Origin: Acanthacorydalis orientalis
Taxonomy: Eukaryota > Arthropoda > Insecta > Megaloptera > Corydalidae
Reading direction: 5' to 3'
Assembly: GCA_034766995.1 (NCBI GenBank)
Contig: CM068322.1
Span: 1,419,589 to 1,483,588 of the forward strand
Length of the DNA stretch: 64,000 nucleotides
Under the pieces are notes generated by a model, which searched no databases, was not told the origin of the DNA, and saw only the letters and a program-made list of their open reading frames with translations. The translations under genes and the position numbers were made by a program. Shown piece by piece: positions 34,751 to 51,786 of the stretch; positions within the stretch are counted from its first letter, which is position 1, and every line of letters begins with the position of its first letter.

Positions 34751-35685
34751 AATATAGAAAGATATTTTTTGGCACTAGAGCTAAATACACTTTCCAAAAA
34801 TGTAAGAAAGTGAAAAGTTCACTTATGAAAATAATATTAATTATCACTACGTGGTATCAATACAACAATTTTCATTGCAATTAAGAACTAATATTATAAA
34901 TAATTTGTGATAATTTATCTTATATATCATATTGATAATTAATTTGATTCACACTGCCATGCATACTATGTAGATACATTCATACATTTACTAAACTTAC
35001 ATAATACACTTAAATCTGTTCCTATTTTGTTATCAAAATTTTTCTAAAATGTCTATGTTAATAAATAACAAAAATTCTAATAAGTTGTCAATTAATCGTG
35101 CAGAAACATCATAATCCGAAGTGACTAATAAGAAAATGTGTTCTTATGCTAAAATTCAAATACCTGTAAACTGTCAAGGTCGGTTCAACATGTTCCTATC
35201 TACTTAATAAATTCTAACACTTGACTGCTTTGATGATAAAAACAGTAGTGTCGCTTACATGCTACATTTTTTTGTCAACTTACACCGATGTACGTTTATA
35301 ACATAACGGAAACACTCCTGGTACGTTTTATGTGTTTAAATTTAGGTATTCAACATATCTCATACTATTGGCTTGTAACTTTTTAAATTCGGTTTTAGGC
35401 TAGAGTTTTTAGAGGCTAAATTTATTCTATAAGAGTCATATTTAAAACTATATGCCTTTGAATCTTTTCTGTTAAATTACTGATAGGAGATTGCATTGAA
35501 GGTAAATATTGCATTGCACTGAATAACAAATAGTGCAGAAAATCAGTAAAAAATACAACAGATCTCAGACGTCTAGCCAAACTATTTTAATTTTTAAATA
35601 AATTTAATGTACGTATATGTAAATTTAATGTTGTATATGCAGTATTTACTTGATTACATAAACGTTGACTACAGCAAACAACTAA
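34751..35685. other. AT-rich DNA; possible mariner end fragment at 35476
   Basis: ATAGGAGATTGCATTGAA near 35476 resembles the end of mariner C/D (ATAGGAGGTTGCATTGAA), but no transposase accompanies it. Nothing else was recognised. Confidence 0.35.
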
Positions 35686-36720
35686 TAGGAGGTTGCATTG
35701 AAAGTCGCTGCTCACGTGTAGATGGCTCTAGATGCGTATGCTATGGGCAGTGACAGATGCCTCATATCATTTTGAACTGTGAACATTTCCCATTAAAATT
35801 CAGTCATCATAAGCCATCCTTTGTTTACACAATTGCTTTTCTATCACCGTATTAAAATGGTACGCGATAAGTTGTTTTTTTTGATATGGTGAATCTGCTC
35901 CATCGGAAACAGTATATAGAGATTGGTTTCAACAATTCAAAAGTGGTGATTGTGACATTCACGACAAACAACGACCAGGTTAATCGAAAAAGTTCGTTCC
36001 AGGTTAATAGTTTAATCATCTCGGTTTCTTTGCTTGCAAGGCATAAAAAGAAGAGTTTTTTTGTGGTGTATCGTAACCGGTGATGAAAAATGGATCTGTT
36101 TTGACAACCCGAAACGCTAGAAATCATATGCTGATCCTGACCAACCATCAACGTTAACACCAAAGCGAAAATCCATGGTCACAAGACAATTCTCTCTATT
36201 TAGTAGGATATGGAGGGTGTCGTGTATTATGAGCTGTTGAAATCGAAGGAAACAATCACCGCCGAACGTTATCTACAACAATTGGAGCGTTTGAATGATA
36301 ATTTGATGCAAAACCGACCATCAATTGCATCGACTCGCCGGAAAGTGATCCTTATCCGTAGCAACGCTCGGCCTCATGTTACTATAGCCGTGAAACAAAC
36401 ACTGGTGGAACTCAAATGGAACGTTCTCCTACACCCAGCATATTCTCCAAACCCGGCCCCAAGCGATTACCATCTGTTCCGATAGATGCAACACGCTTTG
36501 GAAGATACACATTTCCATAACTACGGAGAAGTTGAAAATTGAGTTAATAAATGGATTGGCTCAAAAAACAGACCATTCTTTCGTCGCGGAATTCAACTTT
36601 TGCCAGAAAAGTGGGAAAAAGTCGTAGCTTCCAAGGTTAAATACTTTGATTAATGTATTCACACATTTTTTTATTGAAATAAATTATTACTTTATCTATA
36701 TTCAGTTTGAGTATTAAGTT
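35686..36720 (+). mobile_element. mariner C, right end truncated
   Basis: The left end ATAGGAGGTTGCATTGAA at 35687 matches the ends of mariner D at 44645 and 45923. Homology to D continues through the gene and about 40 bp beyond the stop codon (GATTAATGTATTCACA). It then stops short of D's second terminal repeat. No right terminal repeat was found. Confidence 0.72.
35857..36653 (+). pseudogene. mariner C transposase, degenerate
   Basis: The start at 35857 (MVRDK) corresponds to MERDK in copy D. The DNA-binding region follows as CSIGNSI, RLVSTIQKW and related pieces in shifting frames; part of the linker is deleted. The first catalytic motif is TGDEKWICF near 36078. From 36210 a 91-codon frame reads MEGVVYYELLKSKETITAER. 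The second motif reads ILIRSNARPHV, so the catalytic Asp is Ser. The third, APSDYHLF, is intact and followed by a stop. The tail WEKVVASKVKYFD ends at 36653. Inactive, same family as D. Confidence 0.85.
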
Positions 36721-37011
36721 TTTTCCATATGCATACCATTTTAATACTTTTATGAATTGTGTGCTGAATCTAGCATCATTTTTATACTTTATTTTTGGAT
36801 TTATATTATACTTTCTTAGTATATTTTTAAGTCTTTCTCAATTTCACGTAAATTATGATTAACCCATAATTGTTCCTAACCCTATTCTTGCAAAATATTC
36901 TTTTATGGGATAATTAAGTTATATTTTAGTGGATTTTTATTCTTTGGATATCTGCTAACTTTTATTTCAAATAACTTTATCCGCCAATATAATACATGCT
37001 TTAAATAGTAT

Positions 37012-37015
<4 letters not shown>
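36721..37015. other. AT-rich DNA without a recognised gene
   Basis: No supportable feature was seen. Confidence 0.4.
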
Positions 37016-37062
<47 letters not shown>

Positions 37063-37066
37063 TATA
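37016..37066. repeat. (TA)n microsatellite
   Basis: About 25 units with one C interruption near 37057. Confidence 0.97.
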
Positions 37067-38250
37067 AATGTATTAAACATTTTTTGTTTTACACGCAGTC
37101 CGAATATAAAATTTGATAGAGAATTTAAGTAGAATTTAAAGTTTTTTGCGTTCAATGTTTATTTTAAGAAATCCACTTCTTATCTTCAATTGTAATTCGA
37201 TTCAAATAATTTTTTGTACATATCAGTAGAAATTACAGTATAATGCTCATTATTTCAGTTTGATCTTAGAAAAATTGTGAGTTTCAAAGAGCGAATCCAA
37301 AACGTTAGAAGATTTCATGCAATCTTTTGTAAACTCTTTTAAAATGTAAATTTAAAGACAGATTTTTTTAAATAAGCACGTGTGAAAATTGTATAGAATT
37401 GGAAAATAACCCTCCATCTTTATTATATTTAATAAAGATTACAATAATTATTGTAATTGTAATCTTTATTCTATTTAAACTTTTCTATCACTATGTAAGC
37501 AAATGTTTGAATTATAGCACTTGAAAAATTTATTCAAAACAGATTACGCTCTGGATGATATTTTAAAAAGTATTAAGATAAAAGATAAGAGGTGAATATA
37601 AAGGGATCTTTAAGTTTATAAAAATCGAAACAGTTGAAAAACATTCAAAACATTATAAGATTTTAGGCAAATTCTTAATAAAAGTACCACCGTAAACCAT
37701 TTTTTGATATTCTGAATAAAGTCCCATAAAAAGTGTTCTCCCATGCGTTGCTATACGGACCTCATCTTAACAAAAATATTAAAACTACTTTTGTAAAGGA
37801 TAAATACAGAAAACAAGTCCAAATGAACAAGATTACCAAATTTTTTATTCACATTTTTGTAACGTTTTGAAGCAGGTCGTTAAAAATACAGTAATGGTCA
37901 ACATGTACAATATTTATGAAATATTATAAATATTATACTTAATACTGCTGAAATTTCATATAATCAACCAATAATCCATTTATATTATTGATTTCATCAA
38001 CATTAATTCATACAAGACTTAATTGTGGCTTCGAACTTTTAAAAGTTTCAATATATTTAACTAATTCTTATTTATAATCAGACTTTCCTTACTTTCTAAT
38101 AAATTTTTATTCCGGTAATTCTTATGTTCACATTTAAATTCGAACAATATATAATATGATTGTATTTTTTTTCTATTTATATCTTCAGAATTTTATAAAC
38201 AAATAATAAAATAAAATTTTGACATACAATTGATTTAACTATAGCCGGTA
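37067..38250. other. AT-rich DNA with one 15-bp inverted repeat
   Basis: AATAAAGATTACAAT at 37431-37445 is the exact reverse complement of 37456-37470 (10-base loop). Nothing else was recognised. Confidence 0.5.

Positions 38251-39018
<768 letters not shown>

Positions 39019-39092
<74 letters not shown>
39019..39092. repeat. (TA)n microsatellite
   Basis: About 37 uninterrupted units, the longest pure tract in the window. Confidence 0.97.
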
Positions 39093-39096
<4 letters not shown>

Positions 39097-39513
39097 ATAT
39101 TTTATTTTGATTTATATTTTATTTTAGAATATTCTTTAGCAAATGAAGACAGAAAATGGAGGTGTAAATCACTTTTATATCGTTAGTAGAAAATAAAAGT
39201 TTTGTAAGAAGTTGCAACTATGCGGACAGAATTTTAATGGAGTCATTATTATGCATCGAAGATACTTGTATTCTAAATAAGATTTTGAACAATAATCACT
39301 TCTTCATTAAAATTACCAAGCTTTATTCCTCATAATGATTTTTAACTAAGATGTTAGAAAAAAATTAAAGATGTAAAGTAATCAAAGACATCGTCCGATT
39401 CAATTAATTAAACACTTATTTACTTTCATTCCAAGTATTCTTCCTATTCATCAACTGAAGTAATACAATAATATACCACAATCTAATTATGATACTGACT
39501 AAATTCATTTCTA
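39093..39513. other. AT-rich DNA without a recognised gene
   Basis: No supportable feature was seen. Confidence 0.4.
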
Positions 39514-39861
39514 TAAATGAATTCTTTTTTTAGTCCACAAACTACATAACATTTTTTTGATTAAAAATATTCCATAAATTATTATCGACTTTTTTAGATT
39601 ATTACTTATACGTATTTAGATGGCAATGCTATTATCTGCAAAGAGATAAAATACAAAAAAAAACACTCAGTTGAAAATTTCAGAAGTAATCTCAGATCAA
39701 AAACTCAATGAAAAATCATATTGTTCTGTGTTTTGTCACTCTGAGGAGAATATTATTGCCATATAAATGTGCATAAACACCAATCAAAAATGATTTATTG
39801 AATATTTTTATCCAACAAAAAATATTTGTGTTATCTGTGGCGTGAAAAATGAATTCATTTG
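39514..39861. mobile_element. hairpin MITE, copy M3
   Basis: The best-preserved member of the M family. The left arm from about 39518 (AATGAATTCTTTTTTTAG, CCACAAAC) aligns with the minus strand from about 39857 (AATGAATTCATTTTTCAC, CCACAGAT). The match extends about 130 bp inward through AAAAATATTC and a TGGCAAT block, so nearly the whole 348 bp folds as one hairpin. No coding capacity. Target duplication and parent element are unknown. Confidence 0.75.
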
Positions 39862-40146
39862 TATAATAATTATACATTAAATTATATTATAGTACATGAA
39901 GTGGCCTATTTTTTAATCTTAATATAGATTGGATTTCGGATATCAAAAATGACTGCCAATATTATTAATTATCTTTTAATTTAAAAAGTGGAATCATTTT
40001 TCTATAAATCGTTTTGGTCGTCTTTCTGAATTTATGTAAAATGTATAATTAATAATTGTTATTTGAAGCAAAAAACGAGAAAACGCACATTAAATTAATA
40101 CAAACGAATCAATATAAAATATTAATGGCAACCTGTAAATATGATT

Positions 40147-40336
40147 CTTATGCGATTCAATTTATGCTTCCGCATAAAAGTATTAAAAATCATATTTTTT
40201 TTTATTTAGTATTTTAGTTCAATTGTATTTTTATATCGAATTAAATTAAAATACTAAATAAAAAATAATATGATTTTTTTAATTTTTACGATTTTTTTAA
40301 TACTTTCATGTGGAAGCCTACATTGAATCACCTATA
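40147..40336. mobile_element. hairpin MITE of a second family
   Basis: The left arm GATTCAATTTATGCTTCC (40155-40172) aligns with the minus strand of 40327-40310 (GATTCAATGTAGGCTTCC). The match continues through AAAGTATTAAAAA and TTATTTAGTATTTTA, so the arms are about 70-90 bp with an insertion in the right arm. There is no coding sequence. The outer boundaries are approximate. Confidence 0.65.
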
Positions 40337-41351
40337 GTATCAAATTTTTCTTTAAAAAATACCAGTGGCCCGACTATCCAATTGTTTTGTTGTTCAGTAT
40401 TTTCTGTTTACTCTATTCAAAAAAGTAACACTATAAAAAAACTTTTTTACTAACTTATTCAATTCATTTTTTTAAGTTATTATTGATGTACTCAGCTAAA
40501 ATCATTTTCGACTCTTAAACAATATGTTTTAATAACTACATGATACCAATGGACTACCACAAGATGATTTAACAGTCGAAATCGGGTGTAACATCTATCA
40601 ATTCAAAAATGAAGTTTCTAATGGCAAAAAACTGAATTCATTCTACTAATACATCTGTAGAAGTTAAAAAACAAAATAAACATAATTCCTAAACGTATTG
40701 AGACAAATGCTGGTTGTTTATGATGCTAAACCATTCCATGTATTCATAGCATTTCATAAAAATAAAGTTCATGTACTGCTAGTTTTGATAATTTTCTTTG
40801 GAATTAAGTCATAACTAAACCATTATTGTAAATTTGTTTAAGTTTTTTAAAGTTGATAGATTATGAACATTTATTATTATCATCATTATCATCATTGTTA
40901 GTTATGATAGGTTTAACCATAACATATCAAAAATTATAACCGGAGTACAATTCGAATGGTGTTCAATTTTTCCAGCATTAATGTGCAAAGTATAACTGTG
41001 TATATTCCACAGTCATAACATCAATATAGTTAAGTTGAACAGTTTCAATGCATTTCTCTATACGATAATTACATATTAAAGGTCAATTTCATTGTGTTGT
41101 TCAAAGATACATTTGTTTTTTCTTTCCCTTATCTCTTTTTAAGGAGTTTTTTTGTATACATTGCGGGTTTTAGGAAAGTGTATCCAATCAGTAACTCCAT
41201 TGGGCAATTTAATCTATTATTAAATTCTCTTGTTGATCCACCTTTGTTATCGATAGTTCACTAATTTTGTAGCGAAATATACTTATTGACTCAATAAAAT
41301 ATTAATATATTGTTTTTTTGTACATATATTCTTGGTATAATACGTGATCGA

Positions 41352-41354
<3 letters not shown>
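40337..41354. other. AT-rich DNA without a recognised gene
   Basis: No supportable feature was seen. Confidence 0.4.

Positions 41355-41424
<70 letters not shown>
41355..41424. repeat. (TA)n microsatellite
   Basis: About 35 uninterrupted units, flanked on both sides by TGATCGATA. Confidence 0.97.
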
Positions 41425-41427
<3 letters not shown>

Positions 41428-41932
41428 CGATATTGATTCTACAAATTGATTAGCTATACAAATTAATTCGGTGACTTTTTTATTACATTTAAATCTTCAA
41501 AATATTCCCCATTATTTTGAAAAAATTTACTCTATTTGTCGGCTAACACACGAATTCTTTACAGAAAAAAGATGGCAACTTGAATCGATTAAGTCGAAAT
41601 GCATTTTCGGACTTTTTCCACTGTTTTAGTATTTTTTCATGTTTTGCGCATCACAACACCTTCCCCCTAAACTAAATCAATCATTCCCACGGTTTCAGAA
41701 GATTTTTTTTCAACTGGAATATGAAAAGTATGCAATGCCTAATATGTTGCTTTTAGAATACCATCGTGTTCAGTACTGTTTTGTGAAGTTATGCCAACCG
41801 CTTGGCTAAGATGTATAGTGTTTTAAATGTTAAGGTTGGCACTTCAAAATCCTATTTAAATATTTAATTAATTAATTTAAATATTTTAATTTACAATATG
41901 TTCATTTTAAAGGCACAGAATTTTTTTTTGCA

Positions 41933-41937
<5 letters not shown>
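41425..41937. other. AT-rich DNA, possible decayed mariner sequence
   Basis: 41500-41830 has patches that could be a very old antisense mariner (a CCCCATTATTTTGAAA tail-like piece), but too little remains to support a call. Confidence 0.25.

Positions 41938-41968
<31 letters not shown>
41938..41968. repeat. (TA)n microsatellite
   Basis: About 15 units. Confidence 0.95.
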
Positions 41969-41970
<2 letters not shown>

Positions 41971-42066
41971 GCACAAAACAGATCACATATGATCATGTTT
42001 GATATCCTTTAGCTATTAACTGTGAAACTTATAAGACTGATACGAACGTATAAGACTGATAAAAAC

Positions 42067-42075
42067 ATCTATCTA

Positions 42076-42141
<66 letters not shown>
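42067..42141. repeat. (ATCT)n-(TA)n compound microsatellite
   Basis: Three ATCT units then about 30 TA units with a C interruption near 42108. It ends 7 bp before the Helitron 5' end. Confidence 0.96.
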
Positions 42142-42144
<3 letters not shown>

Positions 42145-42147
42145 GTT

Positions 42148-42579
42148 TCATCGTAAAATTTACATAAAATATTTTTTTTTATTTTTCGTGTAGACCACCA
42201 CCTCGCAACGCCGCTCCCCCCTCTACGCTTTACAAGTAGCACGTTAACTATTTCCGATCATCAATGATTGGTTGATGGATATCGTGTGGTCTCTGTTATA
42301 ATTGCTTGATGACATTTATTCAAAATATTGTATTCACTGAGTCTTTAGAGTAAAAAAATTGTTGCTCATTATAACAATATATTGTGTTTTTAATTTTTAT
42401 AAACTTTTCTAATAAAAATTTTACGATTTACGTTTTACACAGGTTATTTGTGCATATAATTTGTTAATTTCTGTTACTTGTCAAGGGAGAACGAGCGAGG
42501 AACGAGAGTCAGCGAGCGGGGAGCGAATCCCTTCCCCGGGGGTCGTCGAGTGTAGCGGTTAGAGGACAGATCCCCCTGA
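42148..42579 (+). mobile_element. non-autonomous Helitron with both ends
   Basis: The 5' end is TCATCGTAAAATTTAC at 42148. The 3' end is GGACAGATCCCCCTGA at 42579, with a GGA/TCC stem, CTGA fitting CTRR, and T as the next base. Just before it lies a run of GCGAGCGGGGAGCGAATCCC type. No coding sequence remains. The first ~110 bp match the Helitron at 19083-19583, and the last ~300 bp match the one at 34449, so it links these as one family. The length is 432 bp. Confidence 0.85.
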
Positions 42580-43188
42580 TATATAAAAAAATAAGTGAAA
42601 ATGTCAGATTTACAGGTTTTCGTTGTTATGTATAGTTACATCTTTCTTAATGCAGTATTTTTGGGGATATTTTTTGAAAAATGAATTAAAAGTATATAGT
42701 GTTGTAGAAAAAATCATTTATTTAAAACACAGAGAGAAATGAGACCTATAGAAATGTTACATCTTCATTTTGTTCCATAATATAAAATGTATGTTTCCCG
42801 GATACCATTTGCATTGTAATTATTCTAGCGTATTAAAAATAGATAATTCGTTCTTATCTATCTTACATATGTCATAGTTTTCAACAAAATTCTGGTAGGG
42901 ATAATTATTTATAAACCTTACATTTCGTATTATTATGCTTATTTTACTTTTTTATTCTCTAAAGGTGATAAATTAATAAGAAAAGTTATTTACATTTCTC
43001 TTTTTTCAATTTTTATTCGGTAATTTTAGAGAAATTGCCTTTACATTTCATTATAATAACGATCAATGAGTATTAATTACTTCGTAAATAATGTATTACA
43101 AAGTGTTAATTGTTTTAGTTATTTTCTTAATATGTATTGAATTATTATTGTTATTTAATGGTTATTTTATTAATATGTATATAAAAGT
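42580..43188. other. AT-rich DNA without a recognised gene
   Basis: No supportable feature was seen. Confidence 0.4.
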
Positions 43189-43340
43189 GGGATATAATGC
43201 TTTTTATGTTTACTTCAATTTTATTAGAGTACAATTCTTCGATAATTTGATTATTTAGTATTAAAATTATTTCTATATAATACAGTTCTTACACTATGGA
43301 TAAATACTAAAAATGAATATTTCCATTTCACCGACCAATA
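43189..43340 (+). repeat. dispersed repeat, copy 1
   Basis: 43189-43310 aligns with 44368-44487: both start GGGATA, contain GATTATTTAGTATTAAAAT and end CACTATG(G/A)ATAA. Sequence after it (TGAATATTTCCATTTCACCG) faintly resembles the start of the M-family MITE. Confidence 0.7.
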
Positions 43341-43596
43341 ATAGCAGTCAGTGATAATGATTGAATTCGGACATTATTTTTTTTATTGAAAATGTTGTTC
43401 AATGTTGTTACTGAGCCTGATAGATGACACAGCATGGTGGTGCGAGAAATAGTAATGGTAAAGAATTAAATTGGATTTTTAATTAAAATTGGAATTTATA
43501 TCAATATTCATTGGTATAAATATCATTATGTAAGCTATAATAATCTTGTAAACTGACTGAGTATATACACATATTTATACACACACACACACATTA

Positions 43597-43620
43597 ATAT
43601 ATATATATATATATATATAC
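43597..43620. repeat. (TA)n microsatellite
   Basis: About 12 units, preceded by a short CA run (43579-43592). Confidence 0.93.
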
Positions 43621-44367
43621 ATATTATTAAAATTAGGAAAACATAAAAAAAAAAAGTAAAATTCGAAATTCATAAATGAAAATGAGAAAAAAATGTTTTA
43701 TCCATTTTAATAAAATGGACAACTTTCACCAACACAATATAACATTAAAGTTTCATATACACGAAAATACCTGATTTCGAACACTCAGCTAATACAATTA
43801 CAGTAAAATATAAGAAGTGCAAAAAGATTCGCAATTGAGAACAGTTTCGTAGAACGGTCGTATAGTCACTATAAGTTGTTCAATGTATACCACTGAATTT
43901 CTTTGGATTCGTCTTTAAATGTTTCGCAACAAGTTAGAAGGGATTGTGATATCGTTAACGTGTTGTTTGTCGCACTAGTAACACTTTTTATTACTACTCG
44001 CTTTATGTCTTTATGGCCTCGTGATTATGTGTTTACACATGTGACAAAAAATTGAAATATCTACCTACTTTATAAAGTACGTAGCCTAAAGTAAAGCACA
44101 GTAATGATTATAATTGTTAATGACAACATACGAGTATATATGCGTTTTATGCTTTTTTCCTGGATTTTAAAGACAGTATAAATTTTAAATATAAATTTAC
44201 TCATACATATAACATAAAAAATATATTTAATACTTTTTCATGTTCGTGTTTAATATCAACAAGTCATATCCAAGTATATAACAATGTAAATAAATGTTCT
44301 AAACCAGATGTAAAAAGATACTTTTCCTTTTATTAGTACATAAGTTTCTAATTGTCGATATAACAAC
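43621..44367. other. AT-rich DNA without a recognised gene
   Basis: No supportable feature was seen. Confidence 0.4.
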
Positions 44368-44492
44368 GGGATAAAATCCCTTTTATATTACTTCATTTTT
44401 TTTGGAGTACAATTTTCCTTCAATAATTTGATTATTTAGTATTAAAATCATTTCTATTCAATACAATTCGTGCACTATGAATAAGTTCACTG
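44368..44492 (+). repeat. dispersed repeat, copy 2
   Basis: Second copy of the 43189 repeat. It runs directly into the left arm of MITE M4, so it may be part of a larger unit. Confidence 0.7.
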
Positions 44493-44644
44493 TGAATTCT
44501 TTTTTTTACCTCACAAACCAAAATGTTTTTGTACTTTAGTGCTCTGAAGATCATGGCATCGCCATTGACATGTGTATGAGTAATAATCCAAAATGATTAA
44601 TAATTATTTATTAAACATTTTTGTCGAGAAAAATATTTTTATAT

Positions 44645-45923
44645 TAGGATGTTGCATTAAAGCCACTGTTTTCTGGTCTTTCTAAGCCTTTCTTTCAATA
44701 ATAACATATGTGAATACATTAATCAAAGTATTTGCCCTCAAAAGCTATGACTTTTACTCAATTTTCTGACAGAAGTTGAATTTAGCGACGAAAGAATGGT
44801 ATGTTTATTGAGCCAATCCATTCAGCAACTTAATTTTCGACTTCTCCGTAGTTCTGGAAATGTGTATCTTCAAAAGCGTGTTGCATCAATCGGATCACAT
44901 GTTAATTACTTGAAGCCAGGTTCGAAAAATACATTAAGTGCGGGAGAACCTCCCATTCGAGCTCTATCAGTGTTTGTTTCACGGGTATAGCAACACATGG
45001 GGCCGAGTGTTGCCATGGAGAAGAATCACTTTTCGGCGATTTGATGCAATTGATAGTTGGTTTTGTATCAAATTATCATTCAAACGCTCCAATTGATCTC
45101 GATAACGTTAGGCGGTGATTGTTTCCTTCGGTTTCAATAGATCATAATACACGACACCTTCTATATCCCACCAAATAGAAAGTATTGCTTTGTAACCGGA
45201 GATATTTCGCTTTGGTGTCGATGTTGATGGTTGGCCAGCATTAACCCATGATTTATTCCGTTTCAAGTTGCCGAAATAGATCCATTTTTCATCACCAGTC
45301 ATATATGCCACAAGAAACTTTTCTTTTTATGCCTTGCAAGCAAAGAAACCGAGATTTTTAAACGATTAGCAATAGAATTTTCAGTTAATTTATACGGCAG
45401 CCATTTTTCTTCTTCTTTCTGGATTTTTTCATTCCCATGGCTTGTAACGTCCTGAAATGGTTGATTTATCGACTTTGAGCTGTTGAGACAATTATTTGAG
45501 TGTTTGAGCAGGGGTTTCTTCCAACAGAGCTTGCGATTGTTCATTTTCGAACTTTTTCTACTGACCTGGCCGTTGTTTGTCGTGAACGTCACAACCACAA
45601 CTTCTGAAACGTCGAAACCAATCTCTACATACTGTTTCCGATGAAGCAGATTCACCATAATTCTGCTAAGCAATCGATGAGCTTCAGTTGCAATTGTTTT
45701 CAAATCAAAGTAGAGTAGAAATACACATCGGAAAAACCACTTATCACGTTCCATTTTAATTCGATTATAGAAAAGCAGTTGTGTAGTCAAAAGGATGGCG
45801 TCTAATGACTGAATTATAGTGGGAAATGTTCACACTTTAAAATGACATAAGAGACATTTTCCACTGCCCATACGCACCTAGAGCCATCTACACATGAACA
45901 GCGGCTTTCAATGCACGCTCCTA
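44645..45923 (-). mobile_element. mariner D, degenerate full-length copy
   Basis: Terminal repeats: TAGGATGTTGCATTAAAGCC at 44645 and, on the other strand, ATAGGAGCGTGCATTGAAAG at 45923, both followed by a CTGTT-type segment. The length of 1,279 bp is typical of an undeleted mariner. The transposase is read leftward and is homologous to mariner C. It lies inside MITE M4. Confidence 0.85.
44719..45754 (-). pseudogene. mariner D transposase, degenerate
   Basis: The start at 45754 reads MERDKWFFRCVFLLYFDLKT, a normal mariner N-terminus. After a frameshift the linker includes LPYKLTENSIANRLKISVSL, then ARHKKKSF. The first catalytic motif is MTGDEKWIYF (about 45300), followed by GYKAILSIWWDIEGVVYYDL. 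The second motif reads LLHGNTRPHV, with Gly for the catalytic Asp. The third region reads LASSN followed by a stop, so that Asp is lost too. The gene ends in the same tail as copy C, with a stop at 44719. More complete than C but inactive. Confidence 0.86.
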
Positions 45924-45966
45924 TTAGTTTGCAGAGTTAAAATAAAATGTATTAAAAAAATTCATT

Positions 45967-50386
<4,420 letters not shown>

Positions 50387-51021
50387 TAATTTCAAAGTTC
50401 GCTTATTAAAATGTCTATAATTCTTCTTTGTTTCCGTATCCATTTTACTATTCCCTACTTTTTCTCATTTCCATGCTATTATTCATAATTTTCCATACTT
50501 TCTGGTAATGCCTGAAATGATTAAATTATCTATAATGCAGAACAAATATTTTATTTAAAAGATAAGACCAGTTAGAGTACATTGATTTTTGATTCAAACA
50601 TTGAGATATTTCATTCAAATGAATTTATAATTTTATTTATAAAATTTAACGATAAAATTATTACTAATAATTTTATCGATAATTAAGCCTTGCTAATTAG
50701 TAAATTCGAATAAAAAGTTTCAAACTTTCTTTGTGTTCTTTTTGTTTTCATTTTCTTCGGAGAAGGTAATTAAAAATTAATTTTATTTTTTTAATTTCAT
50801 ATTGAAACCTATTTTTATCGTCTTCTCTAACTTTCTTACATGTTTACATTATGATTAGAGTAAAATAAAAACGGCTAAATTTATTCTTTTATCTTCTCCA
50901 GTGATTTTAATTCTTATAAGTTTAACTAGTTGATGGATTTGACAATTTTATTCAATTTCAAGTCATATTTTTTTATATCAAATAATAAATACAGGCTCAG
51001 TTTCTTTCAATATCTTTTCTG
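50387..51021. other. AT-rich DNA without a recognised gene
   Basis: No supportable feature was seen. Confidence 0.4.
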
Positions 51022-51069
<48 letters not shown>

Positions 51070-51072
51070 TAA
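51022..51072. repeat. (TA)n microsatellite
   Basis: About 24 units plus a TAATATATAT tail. Confidence 0.96.
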
Positions 51073-51625
51073 TGTGACTTCAGTACAATATCGAACAAGT
51101 ATTACTACTTTACAGCTACAGTATTCATAAAATTATTTCAGTGTAAACTAGTTTTTCTTGTCAATTAGTCTGAAAATTAGCTAATTGTTCTTGTTATGTG
51201 ATATCGTTTGTCCGTAGAGTTAGATTCGTATAAAGTATTAAGAAAAAGAAACACAAAACAATTCTAAGCCTCATAATTTTCGCTGTACAGAAACCTCAGA
51301 TTAATTAGATATCTCATGTATTCTAATCTATAAAACATACAATTTGAAGTCTTATAAGTTTCTCAAACGCTATCTCAATTATATTGTTTCGTTTGTTTAT
51401 AATATTCTTTTATACATTTTATTTATAAGTAATAAAAAAGCCACAAAAATACAGAATTTGTTTCATATCGACATCATCCTTTAAGTAAAACACTCATGTT
51501 TTAGTGGCCCTTATTTTATTAGAACTGAGTTAATATTAATAATGATTTTAATGTGTTTAAAAATGCACAAATGGAAGTTAAAATAATTAATACATGTTGA
51601 ATTAATCTTAAATCTTTAATTGAAG

Positions 51626-51628
<3 letters not shown>
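51073..51628. other. AT-rich DNA without a recognised gene
   Basis: No supportable feature was seen. Confidence 0.4.
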
Positions 51629-51690
<62 letters not shown>

Positions 51691-51697
51691 TACATAT

Positions 51698-51728
<31 letters not shown>

Positions 51729-51746
51729 TATGTATATACATGTATG

Positions 51747-51783
<37 letters not shown>
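51629..51783. repeat. long interrupted (TA)n microsatellite
   Basis: 155 bp of TA units with a regular TATACATA sub-repeat (about 51683-51712) and a GTATGTATG interruption near 51745. The longest array in the window. Confidence 0.97.

Positions 51784-51786
<3 letters not shown>

Larger units (their letters stand above)
44493..45966. mobile_element. hairpin MITE, copy M4, interrupted by mariner D
   Basis: The left arm starts TGAATTCTTTTTTTTACC at 44493 with TCACAAACC, as in M3. The right arm begins near TTATTTATTAAACATTTTTG (44605) and is cut at about 44644 by mariner D. It resumes after the mariner at 45924 with GTTTGCAGAGTTAAAATAAA and ends near 45966. Without the mariner the element would be about 195 bp, so the arms are shorter than in M3. 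Confidence 0.6.

Noticed and set aside
37431..37470. 15-bp inverted repeat as a terminator
   Set aside because: No upstream gene; such short AT-only stems are expected in this composition.
41500..41830. Possible antisense mariner
   Set aside because: Scattered resemblance to mariner 3' ends, but no catalytic motif or terminal repeat could be read.
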